From Thaumasiovibrio subtropicus (lineage in GTDB: Bacteria > Pseudomonadota > Gammaproteobacteria > Enterobacterales > Vibrionaceae), in the NCBI RefSeq assembly GCF_019703835.1, contig NZ_AP023054.1, forward strand, positions 2,293,580 through 2,357,579: 64,000 nt of DNA. Reading direction: 5' to 3'. The translations under genes were made by a program, and so were the position numbers. Numbering within the stretch: position 1 is the stretch's first letter; every line of letters begins with the position of its first letter. Under the pieces are notes generated by a model. That model did no database searches. It worked only from the letters and a program-made list of their open reading frames with translations, and was not told where the DNA came from. Of this stretch, positions 26,420 to 36,789 are shown piece by piece.

Positions 26420-29400
26420 ATGAACCCGGATCAGGTAAATAAACCAAGTTTTGCCTTCAAGGCATTCAAAATGAGTGCATTGACTGGCGCTTGTTTATTG
26501 GCTTTTAACAGCTACGCCGCGATTGATTGTACTAACATTCCAGCATGGGATGCTGGAGCAGTTTACAACGGTGGTGAGCAAGTTCAGCAAAATGACGTTG
26601 CCTACAAGGCAAAGTGGTGGACACAAGGTGAAGACCCTGCCACAACTGGCGATTGGGGTGTTTGGGGTACAGTAGATCAGTGTGACACTGTTGTTTTACC
26701 GCCAGATAACCTAGTACCAACCGTTTCGCTGACCTCTCCAACCGCAAATCAAACTTTCCAAGTTGGCGACACTGTTAACATGACAGCGAACGCCGCGGAT
26801 GAAGATGGCACCGTTGCTCGTGTCGACTTCCTCGTCAATGGCCAAGTTGTTGCATCAAGCACTCAAGCGCCTTACAGCGCGAGCTGGGTGGCAGAGCAAG
26901 GCACACAAACTGTTTCTGCCATCGCTTATGATGACAAAGACGCCGCTTCCGTTGTTAGCGCGGCAGCTATCGTTGTTGAAGGCCCTGTCGGCAACGTCGC
27001 ACCAAACGCAACCATTTCTCTCAGCGCATCACAAGTTGTGGTTGGCTCAACAGTCAGCATTGCAGCTACTGCAGAAGACAGTGACGGCACTGTCGCGCAA
27101 GTTGAGTTCTTCCTTGATGGCGTATTAGTACAAACGCAAACCCAAGCACCATTTGGTTTCGATTGGCTAGCTGATACCGCAGGTAACTACACCCTTTCTG
27201 TTGTTGCGACTGACAACGAAGGCGCAACGGGCACGGCACAAGCCGCGCTTCGTGTTGTTGCTGAGTCTGCTGGCACCAACTGTCGTCCAACCGGTTTGTA
27301 CCAAACACCAAACGTTGACGTACCTTACTGTACTCAGTACGACGCTGATGGTCGTGAGATCCTCGCCAATAACCTACCTCGCCGTATCATTGGTTACTTC
27401 ACGAGCTGGCGTAACGATGGTAGCGATCAAACTAGCTACCTCGTCAATGACATCCCATGGGAGCAGCTCACTCACATCAACTACGCGTTTGCGGGTGTGA
27501 AAGCTGACGGTACCATCAACATTGGTGATGTGACGGATCCAACAAACCCTGCAACTGGCCTTGAGTGGGCAGATGTTGAGATCGATCCGACACTTGGCTT
27601 CAAAGGTCACTTCGGTGCACTCGCAACAGCGAAGAAGAAGCATGGTGTTAAAACGCTGATTTCTATCGGTGGTTGGGCAGAAACCGGTGGTCACTTCGGT
27701 GCAGACGGTAACCGTGTCAATGATGGTGGCTTCTACACCATGACGACCAACGCAGATGGTACGCCAAACATGGCGGGTATCCAGAAGTTTGCGAAAGAGT
27801 CTGTCGCCTTCATCCGTAAATACCAGTTTGATGGTGTTGATATTGACTACGAATACCCAACCTCTATGTCAGGCGCGGGTAACCCTATGGACTTCGTCTT
27901 CTCAGACGCGCGTCGTGCTTACTTGATGAACTCTTACAAGATCCTCATGAAAGAGCTTCGTGTCGAACTCGACAAAGCCAGTGCGGAAGATGGCGTACAC
28001 TACATGCTGACCATCGCCTCGCCATCATCAGGTTACCTACTACGTGGTATGGAAACCATGGATATCACCAAGTACCTCGACTACGTCAACATCATGACGT
28101 ACGACTTACACGGCGCTTGGAATGACCATGTCGGACCAAATGCTGCACTGTATGACACAGGTGAAGATTCAGAGCTTGCCGCTTGGAACGTCTATGGCAC
28201 TGCGGCGTACGGTGGCATCGGCTACTTGAACACAGACTGGGCCTACAACTATTTCCGCGGTTCAATGCCTGCTGGTCGTATCAACATCGGTGTACCTTAC
28301 TACACCCGTGGCTGGCAAGGAGTGACTGGTGGTACCAACGGCCTTTGGGGTAAAGCCGCATTGCCTAACCAAGCCGAGTGTCAAGCGGGGACTGGCGAAG
28401 GCGAGAAGAACAACTGTGGTAACGGTGCAATGGGTATCGACAACCTATGGCACGACCTTGATGAGCAAGGTCGCGAAATGGGTGCAGGTTCTAACCCAAT
28501 GTGGCATGCGAAGAACCTTGAGCACGGTGTGCTAGGTTCATACCTGGATGCTTATGGCTTAGACCCAGCTAACAACCCTGTTCATGCTCTTGTCGGTGAT
28601 TACCAACGCTTCTACGATGCTGTTGCTGTCGCGCCATGGCTATGGAACGCAGAGAAGAATGTTTTCCTATCTACGGAAGATAAAGACTCTGTTAACGTGA
28701 AAGCTGACTACATCGTTGATAAAGGTATCGGTGGTGTGATGTTCTGGGAGCTTGCGGGTGACTACAACTGTTACATCGTCGATGCTACAGGTAAGCGTGG
28801 TTTTGTTGACGCAACCGAACAAGCGTGTATGACGGGCACAGGTGAGTACCACATGGGTAATACCATGACGACTGCCTTCTACGACAAGTTTGTTAATGCG
28901 GCGCCTTATAACGTCAACCAAGCAAACATCACTATGCCAACTGAAGCGCTCGACATCAGTGTTAGCATCGATGGATTCAAAGTGGGTGACCAAAACTACC
29001 CAATCAATCCTAAGATCACGTTCACTAACAACACTGGCGTTGACCTACCAGGCGGCACTCAGTTCCAATTCGATATTCCAACCTCAGCACCTGACAACGC
29101 GAAAGACCAATCAGGTGGCGGTCTAGCGGTTATCGCGTCTGCGCACTCAGGTAACAATATCGGTGGCCTTAAAGGTGAACTTCACCGTGTAGCCTTCTCA
29201 CTACCTACGTGGAAAGCACTACCAGCGGGCGGTTCTTATGAGTTGGATATGGTTTACTACCTACCAATCTCAGGTCCTTCAAGCTACACAGTGAATGTCA
29301 ACGGTGTGGACTACGCCTTTGCATTCGAGTACCCAGAACTCCCCATCGGCGACCCAAGCGCAGGTAACGGCGGCGGCAACGGTGGTGGCAATGGCGGTAC

Positions 29401-29581
29401 TTGTGATACAGCTGGCCTAGTGACTTACCCTAACTTCCCGCAAACGGACTGGCAGGGTAACCCAAGTCACGCAAACCAAGGTGACAAAGTCATCCACAAC
29501 AACACCGTATTCCAAGCAAACTGGTGGACAGCATCAACACCAGGCAGTGACGGAAGCTGGTCAAGTGTGTGTACTTTCTAA
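26420..29581 (+). CDS. Secreted multidomain GH18 chitinase
   Basis: A 1053-residue exported enzyme that cuts chitin. In order: a signal peptide (about 1-34); a CBM5/12 chitin-binding module ([30 protein letters not shown]); two bacterial Ig-like domains (about 95-185 and 190-280, each with VGxTVxx and DGTVAxVxFxxxG); the GH18 barrel (about 315-800) with catalytic DGVDIDYE at about 471-478; a beta domain; a Gly/Asn linker (GGGNGGGNGG); and a second CBM5/12 at the C-terminus ([20 protein letters not shown]). It has its own terminator. Chitin use is a hallmark of Vibrionaceae. Confidence 0.96.
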   Translation: MNPDQVNKPSFAFKAFKMSALTGACLLAFNSYAAIDCTNIPAWDAGAVYNGGEQVQQNDVAYKAKWWTQGEDPATTGDWGVWGTVDQCDTVVLPPDNLVPTVSLTSPTANQTFQVGDTVNMTANAADEDGTVARVDFLVNGQVVASSTQAPYSASWVAEQGTQTVSAIAYDDKDAASVVSAAAIVVEGPVGNVAPNATISLSASQVVVGSTVSIAATAEDSDGTVAQVEFFLDGVLVQTQTQAPFGFDWLADTAGNYTLSVVATDNEGATGTAQAALRVVAESAGTNCRPTGLYQTPNVDVPYCTQYDADGREILANNLPRRIIGYFTSWRNDGSDQTSYLVNDIPWEQLTHINYAFAGVKADGTINIGDVTDPTNPATGLEWADVEIDPTLGFKGHFGALATAKKKHGVKTLISIGGWAETGGHFGADGNRVNDGGFYTMTTNADGTPNMAGIQKFAKESVAFIRKYQFDGVDIDYEYPTSMSGAGNPMDFVFSDARRAYLMNSYKILMKELRVELDKASAEDGVHYMLTIASPSSGYLLRGMETMDITKYLDYVNIMTYDLHGAWNDHVGPNAALYDTGEDSELAAWNVYGTAAYGGIGYLNTDWAYNYFRGSMPAGRINIGVPYYTRGWQGVTGGTNGLWGKAALPNQAECQAGTGEGEKNNCGNGAMGIDNLWHDLDEQGREMGAGSNPMWHAKNLEHGVLGSYLDAYGLDPANNPVHALVGDYQRFYDAVAVAPWLWNAEKNVFLSTEDKDSVNVKADYIVDKGIGGVMFWELAGDYNCYIVDATGKRGFVDATEQACMTGTGEYHMGNTMTTAFYDKFVNAAPYNVNQANITMPTEALDISVSIDGFKVGDQNYPINPKITFTNNTGVDLPGGTQFQFDIPTSAPDNAKDQSGGGLAVIASAHSGNNIGGLKGELHRVAFSLPTWKALPAGGSYELDMVYYLPISGPSSYTVNVNGVDYAFAFEYPELPIGDPSAGNGGGNGGGNGGTCDTAGLVTYPNFPQTDWQGNPSHANQGDKVIHNNTVFQANWWTASTPGSDGSWSSVCTF

Positions 29582-29620
29582 GGGTACCTAAACTCTTAGT
29601 GACATAACACGCAATAATCA

Positions 29621-29654
29621 AACAGGTCCTCTACAACAGAGGACCTGTTTTTTT
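29621..29654 (+). terminator. Terminator of the chitinase gene
   Basis: AACAGGTCCTCT and AGAGGACCTGTT form a 12-bp stem around a 5-base loop, followed by TTTTTT. It lies 40 bp after the chitinase stop. Confidence 0.95.
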
Positions 29655-29940
29655 GATTCGATTCAAAAAAGTGGCATTTTTTTGCCGCTAGTGCCAAAAA
29701 AACGTACCTTTGCTTTTTAATCAAACACTTAGTTTTGATACATATATGGTTACAAAATCACCTTCATGCTGTTGAAGGGGTAGACTACTGAAAACACAGT
29801 CAATTATTTGCCATTTTTATTGGCACGCTGTTTGCTAGCCTTTTTGAGCATATTTAGCACGCTAGATATAGGCAGACATTATGATAAAGTACGTATTTTG
29901 CGCCATCCGGGCTACGATTAACACTAAGTACGCGAAAACC

Positions 29941-30585
29941 ATGAAACACCTAATAACACATTTGGGATTACTGCTGACTCTCTCTTTAACGACAATTGGT
30001 TGCGTAACAACGAGCCAAGCAAGTTATATCGATGACCAGTCAACAGTCTCCATCAGTGCAACCTACAACACATTGGATTTGCACGGAAAACTGGATTACG
30101 CCGTCTTCATGAAAGCGCTACGCGCCTACAATGAGGTCGAAAACGTTGAAAACCCTTATTTGACCATTATTGACTACACAAAGCCTTCTTCTGAAAAGCG
30201 TTTCTTTGTTATCGATATGCAAAATATGGAAGTTGTTTACAATACACTGGTTGCACATGGGAAAAACAGCGGCACAGAGTACGCAACCGATTTCTCCAAC
30301 ACAGTCAACTCCAAAAAGACGTCACTTGGCGTGTTTTTGACAGATACCACTTACGATGGCAGTAACGGCTACTCATTACGATTAGACGGGCTAACCCCCG
30401 GGTTAAACGATAATGCTCGTCAGCGCTACATTGTGGTGCATGGGGCAGACTATGCTGAAGAGGATTTCTTAGCGTCTAATGGCCAATTAGGGCGTAGTTG
30501 GGGTTGCCCAGCCGTTCCCAATACCGTTGCCCGTGAAGTCATTGATACGATCAAAGGCGGCAGCGTGATTTTTGCTCACGGCTAA
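29941..30585 (+). CDS. Lipoprotein with L,D-transpeptidase-like catalytic domain
   Basis: About 214 residues from the ATG at 29941. The frame opens 20 codons earlier, but only this start gives a lipoprotein signal (HLGLLLTLSLTTIGC). The C-terminal domain matches the murein L,D-transpeptidase catalytic (YkuD_2-like) family: HG in VVHGADYAEEDFL and the catalytic Cys in LGRSWGCPAVP. These act on peptidoglycan peptides. As a lipoprotein it would sit on the periplasmic face of a membrane. Own promoter and terminator. Confidence 0.88.
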   Translation: MKHLITHLGLLLTLSLTTIGCVTTSQASYIDDQSTVSISATYNTLDLHGKLDYAVFMKALRAYNEVENVENPYLTIIDYTKPSSEKRFFVIDMQNMEVVYNTLVAHGKNSGTEYATDFSNTVNSKKTSLGVFLTDTTYDGSNGYSLRLDGLTPGLNDNARQRYIVVHGADYAEEDFLASNGQLGRSWGCPAVPNTVAREVIDTIKGGSVIFAHG

Positions 30586-30622
30586 AAGTACTATCCTGCT
30601 AAAGTGCTCAAATTAGAACAAG

Positions 30623-30650
30623 AACAGGCCTATCGAGGCCTGTTTTTTTA
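30623..30650 (+). terminator. Terminator of the L,D-transpeptidase-like gene
   Basis: AACAGGCC/GGCCTGTT stem around TATCGA, followed by a T run. It lies 37 bp after the stop. Confidence 0.9.
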
Positions 30651-30687
30651 TGGGCGAAAAACCGCCACAGCTCAAACTACTTCCGTG

Positions 30688-31869
30688 CTATGCAGCCATT
30701 TCGATCGCACAAGATCGCTGTTTCGCGTACAGCACCAGCCCTGCCATAGCGAGAAAAATCAAGAACAGCGACACGAGCAAGGCAGATTTAAACGACCACC
30801 ACTGTGCGACAACGCCGGCAACACTGCCACCAACCATACTGCCGACGGTCATCGCATTGGAATAGAACGCCGAGGCAGCACCACTGCGGGTCGGTAACGC
30901 ATCTTGAAACAAACTCACGGCAAGTCCGATGAAAATACCAAAGAACACACCATTGAACACTTGAATACCCATTAGCTGCAGAGGGGTTGTCGCCCACTGC
31001 ACGAGCAGATAAAACAAGGCTGCATTGACAAAAGCTATTAAAATCAATCGCAAACTGCCAAAACGGCTTGCAGACCACCCGGCAAAAAGCATCAAAGGAA
31101 TCTCAAGTCCCGCAGCTAAACCCAGTAGCACGCCTGGCAGACTAATGTCTAACCCTAACTCTTTGGTCACATAAATTGGCATTGCCGTGACATAGAGGCT
31201 ATTCGCCATACACGCAAAGAAGGTCACGCCACCTAACAACCAAATGGAAAGTGGCATCTTGGCGCTGGCAGCCTTGGACGCCGCCTCTTGCGCGACCGAG
31301 GTGGTATCAGGTAACCAGAAGTAAGCCAAAATAAGCACAACACATGCAATAACCGCAGAGATCAAAAAGCAGGCATCGAAACCCCACTGAGCAGCAACGG
31401 CAAATGCGACGGGCGGCCCCACGACCCAAACTAATGAAATGGCGCTACGCATCTGAGCATTAAACTTAGTGCTATCTTTACCTTTGCAATTCGCATATTT
31501 GCGGATCATCGCCAAACATTGCGGCATAGAAGCGCGGGCAACCGCCATCAAAATCACCCCTGCCAGCATGGCTTGCCAAAAACTGTCTAGTGCCGCAAAA
31601 GCTAAACCAGCCAATACGGTTGCACCCACCGTGACAGCGTAAATCACTCTGTCGTTGCTGCCACTGTCAGAGAGGTTGCCAACCTTACGAGAGACAAGGA
31701 TGCCAGATAAGGCAGTGGCGACGGTAAATACACCGATGTAGACAGGTTCAATACCCAGCACATCGATTAAAAAAAGAGGAATAATCGGCATAGCAAAAGT
31801 AAAAGAAAATGCCGTTAATCCATTGATAATAAAAAACCTTACCGACTCATTGAGTAATCGCCCCGACAC
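30688..31869 (-). CDS. MFS transporter (sugar-efflux-like)
   Basis: 393 residues with about 12 hydrophobic segments. The loop between helices 2 and 3 carries a short basic motif (SRKVGNLSDSGSNDR), and NAQMRSAISLVWVVGPPVAFA resembles the SotA/SetA group of sugar efflux transporters. Two six-helix halves are separated by a cytoplasmic loop (DTTSVAQEAASKAASAK). The substrate cannot be read from sequence. It is divergent from the PLP enzyme gene. Confidence 0.88.
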   Translation of the reverse strand: MSGRLLNESVRFFIINGLTAFSFTFAMPIIPLFLIDVLGIEPVYIGVFTVATALSGILVSRKVGNLSDSGSNDRVIYAVTVGATVLAGLAFAALDSFWQAMLAGVILMAVARASMPQCLAMIRKYANCKGKDSTKFNAQMRSAISLVWVVGPPVAFAVAAQWGFDACFLISAVIACVVLILAYFWLPDTTSVAQEAASKAASAKMPLSIWLLGGVTFFACMANSLYVTAMPIYVTKELGLDISLPGVLLGLAAGLEIPLMLFAGWSASRFGSLRLILIAFVNAALFYLLVQWATTPLQLMGIQVFNGVFFGIFIGLAVSLFQDALPTRSGAASAFYSNAMTVGSMVGGSVAGVVAQWWSFKSALLVSLFLIFLAMAGLVLYAKQRSCAIEMAA

Positions 31870-32056
31870 ACTGCCCTCTCTTCGTTTTCACTGCCCATAA
31901 CCTCTACACACCTTACAACACAATCAATGACACACAGCATGGCTAGAAACGTGATAGACAAAGTAGCCCGCCAGACATGTCATTTGAGTCAAGATGCGGC
32001 TGTGGCGTATGATACGTCAATCTTCCATTCCACGCTTTAGAAACCATAACTATTAC

Positions 32057-32974
32057 ATGGCATTAGCACTCAACAACACACCCGTGACACAACATCAATA
32101 TGGTGATATCCACTTTTACCTGAAACGCGATGACCTGCTCCATGCGCATTTCTCTGGAAACAAAGCACGAAAATTGATGTCGGTGTTAGAAAATGACTTC
32201 CCTCGTGTTACCACACTGGTTGGCTATGGCTCTCCACAAGCTAACTCGCTGCTTTCTATCGCTGCACTGGCACAGCTCAAAGGATGGCGCTGCCAATTTT
32301 ACGTCGATCGGATACCCGCTTGGCTAAGAGAGAACCCCATAGGGAACTACGCACACGCGCTAAAGCTCGGCGCTGATGTTCGGGTCGTCGCTGAACAATC
32401 ACAAGGAGAAGGCCTGAAACCCAGTGAGTTTATTGCACGCTTTAAACAAGCGAACGATGAAAATCTTTGTTTACCTGAAGGGGGACGATCGCCGCTGGCT
32501 GAAATTGGAATAAAAGGTCTAGCAGAAGAAATCCTCGCTTGGAAAAAAGCGCAGAAGCTGCAACAACTTCATGTCGCGCTGCCATCAGGCACTGGCACCA
32601 CTTCCCTCTATCTGCAAAAACACTTGCAAAATGCAAATATCAAGGTGCTTACCTGTGCTTGCGTGGGTGGCGAAGACTACCTCAAGTCCCAATGGCTATC
32701 GCTTTCAGACACTTGCCACCCCACAATACTCGCCGCGCCACGCAAGCATCATTTCGGCAAACTTTACCAAGACGATTATCAATGCTGGCAGGACTTAAAA
32801 CAGACTACTGGCGTTGAGTTCGAACTGCTTTATGATCCACTGATGTGGCACTGCTTAACGCATTACTTTCAGCGGTTCCCAGAGATGAAGCATGTCCCGC
32901 TGTTGTATATCCACCAAGGCGGGCTTATTGGTAATGAGAGCATGCTTCCTCGCTATCAACGTCGATTCAAATGA
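32057..32974 (+). CDS. PLP enzyme of the ACC deaminase / D-cysteine desulfhydrase family
   Basis: About 305 residues from ATG 32057 (MALALNNTPVTQHQYGD), where family similarity begins; an in-frame ATG at 31994 is the alternative. This fold-type II PLP enzyme has the Schiff-base lysine in SGNKARKLMSV. YLKRDDLLH and a glycine-rich phosphate loop (LPSGTGTTSLYL) are also visible. Members deaminate 1-aminocyclopropane-1-carboxylate or desulfurate D-cysteine; which one applies cannot be decided here. Confidence 0.86.
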   Translation: MALALNNTPVTQHQYGDIHFYLKRDDLLHAHFSGNKARKLMSVLENDFPRVTTLVGYGSPQANSLLSIAALAQLKGWRCQFYVDRIPAWLRENPIGNYAHALKLGADVRVVAEQSQGEGLKPSEFIARFKQANDENLCLPEGGRSPLAEIGIKGLAEEILAWKKAQKLQQLHVALPSGTGTTSLYLQKHLQNANIKVLTCACVGGEDYLKSQWLSLSDTCHPTILAAPRKHHFGKLYQDDYQCWQDLKQTTGVEFELLYDPLMWHCLTHYFQRFPEMKHVPLLYIHQGGLIGNESMLPRYQRRFK

Positions 32975-33068
32975 CCCAGATCGATGTCGCCCTTTGCATG
33001 CTAAGCACTTACTCTTAACGTAAATTGCGGTAAACTGCCGCACATCTAAAGATATAAGGATAACTTCA

Positions 33069-33539
33069 GTGAAAGCATTTGTTATTGCCGCGATTATTCT
33101 CGTGGTCTTTATCATCATTCAACGCTCACTTTCTGGACGTGGGGCCGAAGAAAACATCAAAATAGGTCAAGAATATCTTGCTCAAAATGCAGAGCAAGAA
33201 GGGGTAGTAACCACAGACTCTGGCTTGCAGTATCTGGTGCTGGAAGAAGGGACCGGAACGGTTCACCCGAGTGCGAAAGATAAAGTCCGCGTTCACTATC
33301 ACGGCAAGCTGATTGATGGCACCGTCTTTGATAGCTCCGTCGATCGCGGCGAGCCAATTGACTTCAGCTTAGGTCAAGTCATCAAAGGCTGGACTGAAGG
33401 ATTGCAATACATGGTAGAAGGAGAAAAGGTACGCCTCTTTATCCCTGCTAACCTTGCCTATGGCAATCGCGGCGTCGGCGCTATTCCTGCAGGTTCTATG
33501 CTGATCTTTGATGTTGAGCTTATCAAGATCAACCCGTAA
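33069..33539 (+). CDS. Membrane-anchored FKBP-type peptidyl-prolyl isomerase
   Basis: 156 residues starting at GTG 33069. An N-terminal hydrophobic anchor ([15 protein letters not shown]) has no lipobox or obvious cleavage site. An FKBP domain follows at about 55-155: [35 protein letters not shown] and [16 protein letters not shown] hold the active-site pocket. It helps fold proteins in the periplasm or at the membrane. Its terminator has been split off by the IS1182-like insertion just downstream. Confidence 0.92.
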   Translation: MKAFVIAAIILVVFIIIQRSLSGRGAEENIKIGQEYLAQNAEQEGVVTTDSGLQYLVLEEGTGTVHPSAKDKVRVHYHGKLIDGTVFDSSVDRGEPIDFSLGQVIKGWTEGLQYMVEGEKVRLFIPANLAYGNRGVGAIPAGSMLIFDVELIKINP

Positions 33540-33565
33540 CTCAAACGGCATTATGATCACAACTA

Positions 33566-33585
33566 AGCCCCGCATTCGCGGGGCT
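33566..33585 (+). repeat. Left target duplication of the IS1182-like element (former terminator stem)
   Basis: The 20-bp palindrome AGCCCCGCATTCGCGGGGCT is identical to 35177-35196. This copy lacks the T run that follows the right copy, so it is a stem without a terminator tail, directly downstream of the FKBP gene. Confidence 0.88.
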
Positions 33586-33597
33586 CAGACTGCTGAC

Positions 33598-33625
33598 AAA
33601 GGTCTAGCTTTCGAGCTAGACCTTT
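33598..33625. other. Hairpin just inside the left IS end
   Basis: AAAGGTCTAGCT pairs perfectly with AGCTAGACCTTT around a 4-base TTCG loop. It precedes the transposase start and may block read-through transcription into the element from the upstream FKBP gene. Confidence 0.6.
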
Positions 33626-33661
33626 GATCTAATAGGGGTATCGAAATATGGACACTCCGTT

Positions 33662-35097
33662 ATGCTTCAAGAGCCTACTCCGCAACAATACGAACTGGAA
33701 ATGGTGACGATGGAACAGTTAGTTCCTAAAAACCATTTAGTGCGTAAAATCGATAATGCTATCGACTTCGAATTCATTCGAGATGAAGTCGCTCATCTTT
33801 ACTGTAAAGATAATGGACGCCCACCTGTTGACCCTGTCCGCCTCTTCAAAATCATCTTACTTGGCTACATCTTTGGCATAAAAGTGAGCGTCAGCTCGTC
33901 AAAGAGATTGAAGTGAATGTCGCTTACCGTTGGTTCTTGCGGATGTCATTAACAGAGAAAGTCATTCACGCTTCTACTCTCAGCCAGAACCGCATTCGTC
34001 GCTTTAATGGCACGGATGTATTCGAACGTATTTTTATCAATATCGTAGAGCAAGCCATGTCGAAAGGCTTGGTCGCGGGTCAAGAGCTCTTTACGGACAG
34101 TACTCATCTCAAAGCGAACGCCAACAAGAATAAACACACCAATAAAGTCACGGCGGTTCGTGCCAGTACCTATCTTGATATGCTGGATGAAGACGTCGCT
34201 TTAGACCGAGAAAAAGCAGGTAAGAAGCCACTTAAGGCTCGGGAGTCAGAGCCAAAAACAAAGAATACTAAAACCAGCACCACTGACCCAGAGAGTGGCT
34301 TCATGACTCGTGATAATAAGCCTCAAGGCTTCTTTTATCTCGACCATCGAACCGTTGATGGTCAACACGGAATTATTCTCGATACCTACACCACCGCGGG
34401 TAACATCAATGACTCACAGCCTTACGTTCAACGCTTAGATTACACGCTTGCCACATTCCAATTGAACCCGATAGCTGTTGGACTGGATGCGGGCTACTTT
34501 ACTGCTCCAGTGGCGGAGTCACTTGAACGTCGAGCTATTCTTGGCGTGTTCGGTTATCGACGTCCATCTAGAACGAAAAATACGTTCAAAAAGAAACACT
34601 TTACTTACGATGCGCAAAGAGACAGCTACCAATGTCCGAATGGTCAGGAGTTGCTTTATAAAACGACCTCACGCGATGCGTATCGAGAATACCACTCAGC
34701 CCCCAAAGAATGTGCGTTCTGTCCAATGAGGGATGACTGTACTCAAAGCAGAAATATGAAGAAAGTGATTACACGGCATATCTATAGTGACGCAGTAGAG
34801 AGGGCAAACCAAATGCGGCTCTCTTCCTACGGCAAGAAGACTTATAGACGTCGAAGTGAAACAGTAGAACGTAGCTTTGCAGACGCTAAGCAACATCACG
34901 GTCATCGTTATGCTCGCTTCCGCGGTCTAGCCAATGTGCAAATGCAATGTTGGTTGGCAGCGGCAGCCCAAAACATCAAGAAGATAGCGCTGGTGATGAA
35001 CTATCTCCGAAAAATAGGCTTAAACATGGCAGAAATGAGGCAAATACTTGCTTCTGTATGCCTATGTAATGAACGGAAACTTCTGCGCACGACATAG
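33662..35097 (+). pseudogene. IS1182-family transposase, interrupted by a -1 frameshift
   Basis: An 84-residue frame (33662-33916) carries the family N-terminus (YELEMVTMEQLVPKNHLVRKID, ILLGYIFGIK). The second frame (to 35097) continues exactly where it should (SERQLVKEIEVNVAYRWFL), one base back at ATAAAAGTG near 33880. The second part holds the catalytic region: DSTHLKANANKNK, VGLDAGYFTAP, a Cys-rich zinc-like segment (CPNGQEL...CAFCPMRDDC) and the Glu region RRSETVERSFADAK. Either one A was lost (dead gene) or AAAAG is a natural -1 slip site. The IS3 element in this window uses the same AAAAG. Single-frame transposases are usual in IS1182, so I favour a mutation. Confidence 0.75.
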
Positions 35098-35140
35098 CAA
35101 AAAATATCGCGATCGCGACCTACGGTCGCTTCCAAAAAAG

Positions 35141-35163
35141 AACCCCGCTTAAAAAGCGGGGTT
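35141..35163. terminator. Hairpin/terminator just inside the right IS end
   Basis: AACCCCGCTT pairs with AAGCGGGGTT around AAA. It lies 44 bp after the transposase frame. An A run precedes the stem, so it would work best on the minus strand. Confidence 0.55.
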
Positions 35164-35176
35164 CGTCATCAATCTG

Positions 35177-35203
35177 AGCCCCGCATTCGCGGGGCTTTTT
35201 TTA
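35177..35203 (+). terminator. Displaced terminator of the FKBP gene (right target copy)
   Basis: AGCCCCGC and GCGGGGCT pair around ATTC, then TTTTTTT. Before the IS insertion this terminator stood 26 bp after the FKBP stop; it is now about 1.6 kb away. Its T run also abuts the stop codon of the minus-strand gene at 35201. Confidence 0.9.
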
Positions 35204-35509
35204 ATGATACTTATCGTGTAACCGCTCTAACTTACCGACAAAATCATCGATCTTTGCTTTACTTACTTGCGTTCTATCGGTCGCGGTATGGTTGATATTG
35301 AAAGGCGCGTCACTCAAGTGAAAATGGTAGGAATTGTGGAAGTTCAAATCGACGGTCACTTCACCATCACTCAAACTCAACGAGTAGCCATCGCCATTAT
35401 CTAACCCGACGACATTGTCTAACTCTATGCCACGTTCGGTATAACGCCCGTGGCGACGTAACGTATCAAACACCTCTAATAAGGTCCGAACATTTATTTG
35501 GTTTCTCAT
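35201..35509 (-). CDS. DUF3081-like small protein
   Basis: 102 residues from ATG 35509, which has GAGGAGGGG upstream; the frame extends 14 codons further but that start has no such site. RTLLEVFDTLRRHGRYTERGIELDNVVGLDNGDGYSLSLSDGEVTV resembles the small gammaproteobacterial DUF3081 family (from memory). No signal peptide or membrane segment. Function unknown. It is convergent with the FKBP transcript across the IS insertion. Confidence 0.68.
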   Translation of the reverse strand: MRNQINVRTLLEVFDTLRRHGRYTERGIELDNVVGLDNGDGYSLSLSDGEVTVDLNFHNSYHFHLSDAPFNINHTATDRTQVSKAKIDDFVGKLERLHDKYH

Positions 35510-35886
35510 AGCAACCCCTCCTCGCGATCGCAGTTGGGATCGCTCTACCACAAGCTTATGCCTTTACGTCACACCTCTCCCCCTTACCGAGGCAAGCTTT
35601 GCTTTAGGTCAATTTTTAACCACACCAAGGATCACAAATTTAACAAGCTAGATTCATCTGTCTACTTTTCCTCAACCAATCAAATTCAATCAGACATCAG
35701 AAAATACCGACTTCACACGCTTAAAAGCGAGGTGTGTTGCACGTTAATGCATATCGATATCGTTATCACAAATTTTCACCTCTTTCTGCCCTGTCTAAGT
35801 TATTGTGCTCGCCCTATCTTATGGTTGAAATTAAATTGAAACAAAAAGGAAACATGTCAGTCATCTAGCCAACAAGGACGAGTACG
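35510..35886. other. Intergenic region, divergent promoters
   Basis: About 375 bp between the DUF3081-like gene (minus) and the carbonic anhydrase gene (plus). An open frame at 35498-35839 has no coding character. No hairpin or repeat was seen. Confidence 0.4.
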
Positions 35887-36789
35887 ATGAAAAGCCAAAA
35901 ACCATCCCAAATATCCCATCTTCCATGCAAAATATTAGTCACCAGTTTATTCTGCGTCACCGCGCTACCTAGCCATGCATCCACTGATAGCCATCTCTCG
36001 CAAACTCAACAAGCCGTCTCTGATCACGTCATTGGTGAGCAGCGACAACAACTTGAGATCAACACACAAGGGCAAGGCTTTGGGCCTCAATCACCAAGGG
36101 ATATAGATAGTATCGATGGCAGCAATACGGTGAAATTTGCCCTCTCACCGGAATATCAAAAGATGAATCTGTGTAATATCCACTTTCATAAAAATGCTGA
36201 GCATGCAGGCGGCGAGTTCACTGAGTACGCAGGTAATGGTGACGGGCAAGGCTACTTCACTGGCTATCGCTACGCGAAGCAGCTATCCGACGCAGAAATC
36301 GCCCCCATTGAACGAGCTGCTTGCCCTGATAAACATGGCGGTCTTCACCCCGGCGATACGATAGAGGTGCACTATGTGTTTTCTAGCGCGCAGATAGAAC
36401 CCGGACCGACATTAGGCGCTTGTCTGAGCCCCGCCATCAACAACCCGCAACTCCGTGTGGAAGCACAAGTCATGGTTTTAGTGAACGATAGCGAAGCACT
36501 ACAGTTCAACGAGTTAGCACACGTCGACAAACACAGTGGCTTCTATCAAGCCACTCGGCTACTCAACAACATGGGCGACCCTATCACCTATGCTGGGTCA
36601 ACCACGGGGCCAAATTACAATCAGAAAGGCTCACCTCTTCAAGTCACATGGAGTGTCCGCCCGAAAGTGGCAAAAGTCGATATCGACAGTGTCGGCACTT
36701 GGTGCGAAGGCAACATTTTTGAAGAAAACCATGCACACGGCGTTAGAAACCTTGTCACTAACCCTGCGTTGCTATCAAAAATCAATTAA
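35887..36789 (+). CDS. Exported delta-type carbonic anhydrase
   Basis: 300 residues with an N-terminal signal (ILVTSLFCVTALPSHA). The motif MNLCNIHFHKNAEHAGGEFTEYAG matches the zinc site region of delta-class carbonic anhydrases, where His residues of HFH and a further His bind zinc. Conserved cysteines (CNIHF, RAACPD, LGACLS, TWCEGN) could form disulfides. It would hydrate CO2 in the periplasm. The family call is from motif memory; related delta-like proteins of unproven activity are the alternative. No operon partner. Confidence 0.78.
   Translation: MKSQKPSQISHLPCKILVTSLFCVTALPSHASTDSHLSQTQQAVSDHVIGEQRQQLEINTQGQGFGPQSPRDIDSIDGSNTVKFALSPEYQKMNLCNIHFHKNAEHAGGEFTEYAGNGDGQGYFTGYRYAKQLSDAEIAPIERAACPDKHGGLHPGDTIEVHYVFSSAQIEPGPTLGACLSPAINNPQLRVEAQVMVLVNDSEALQFNELAHVDKHSGFYQATRLLNNMGDPITYAGSTTGPNYNQKGSPLQVTWSVRPKVAKVDIDSVGTWCEGNIFEENHAHGVRNLVTNPALLSKIN

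Larger units (their letters stand above)
33586..35176 (+). mobile_element. IS1182-family insertion sequence, 1591 bp
   Basis: The ends are imperfect inverted repeats: left CAGACTGCTGACAAA, right complement CAGATTGATGACGAA (12 of 15 match). Flanking 20-bp direct repeats are the stem-loop of a Rho-independent terminator. IS1182 elements are known for long, variable target duplications. Strong internal hairpins lie just inside both ends (33598-33625 and 35141-35163). The transposase frame is interrupted (see below). Confidence 0.87.
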
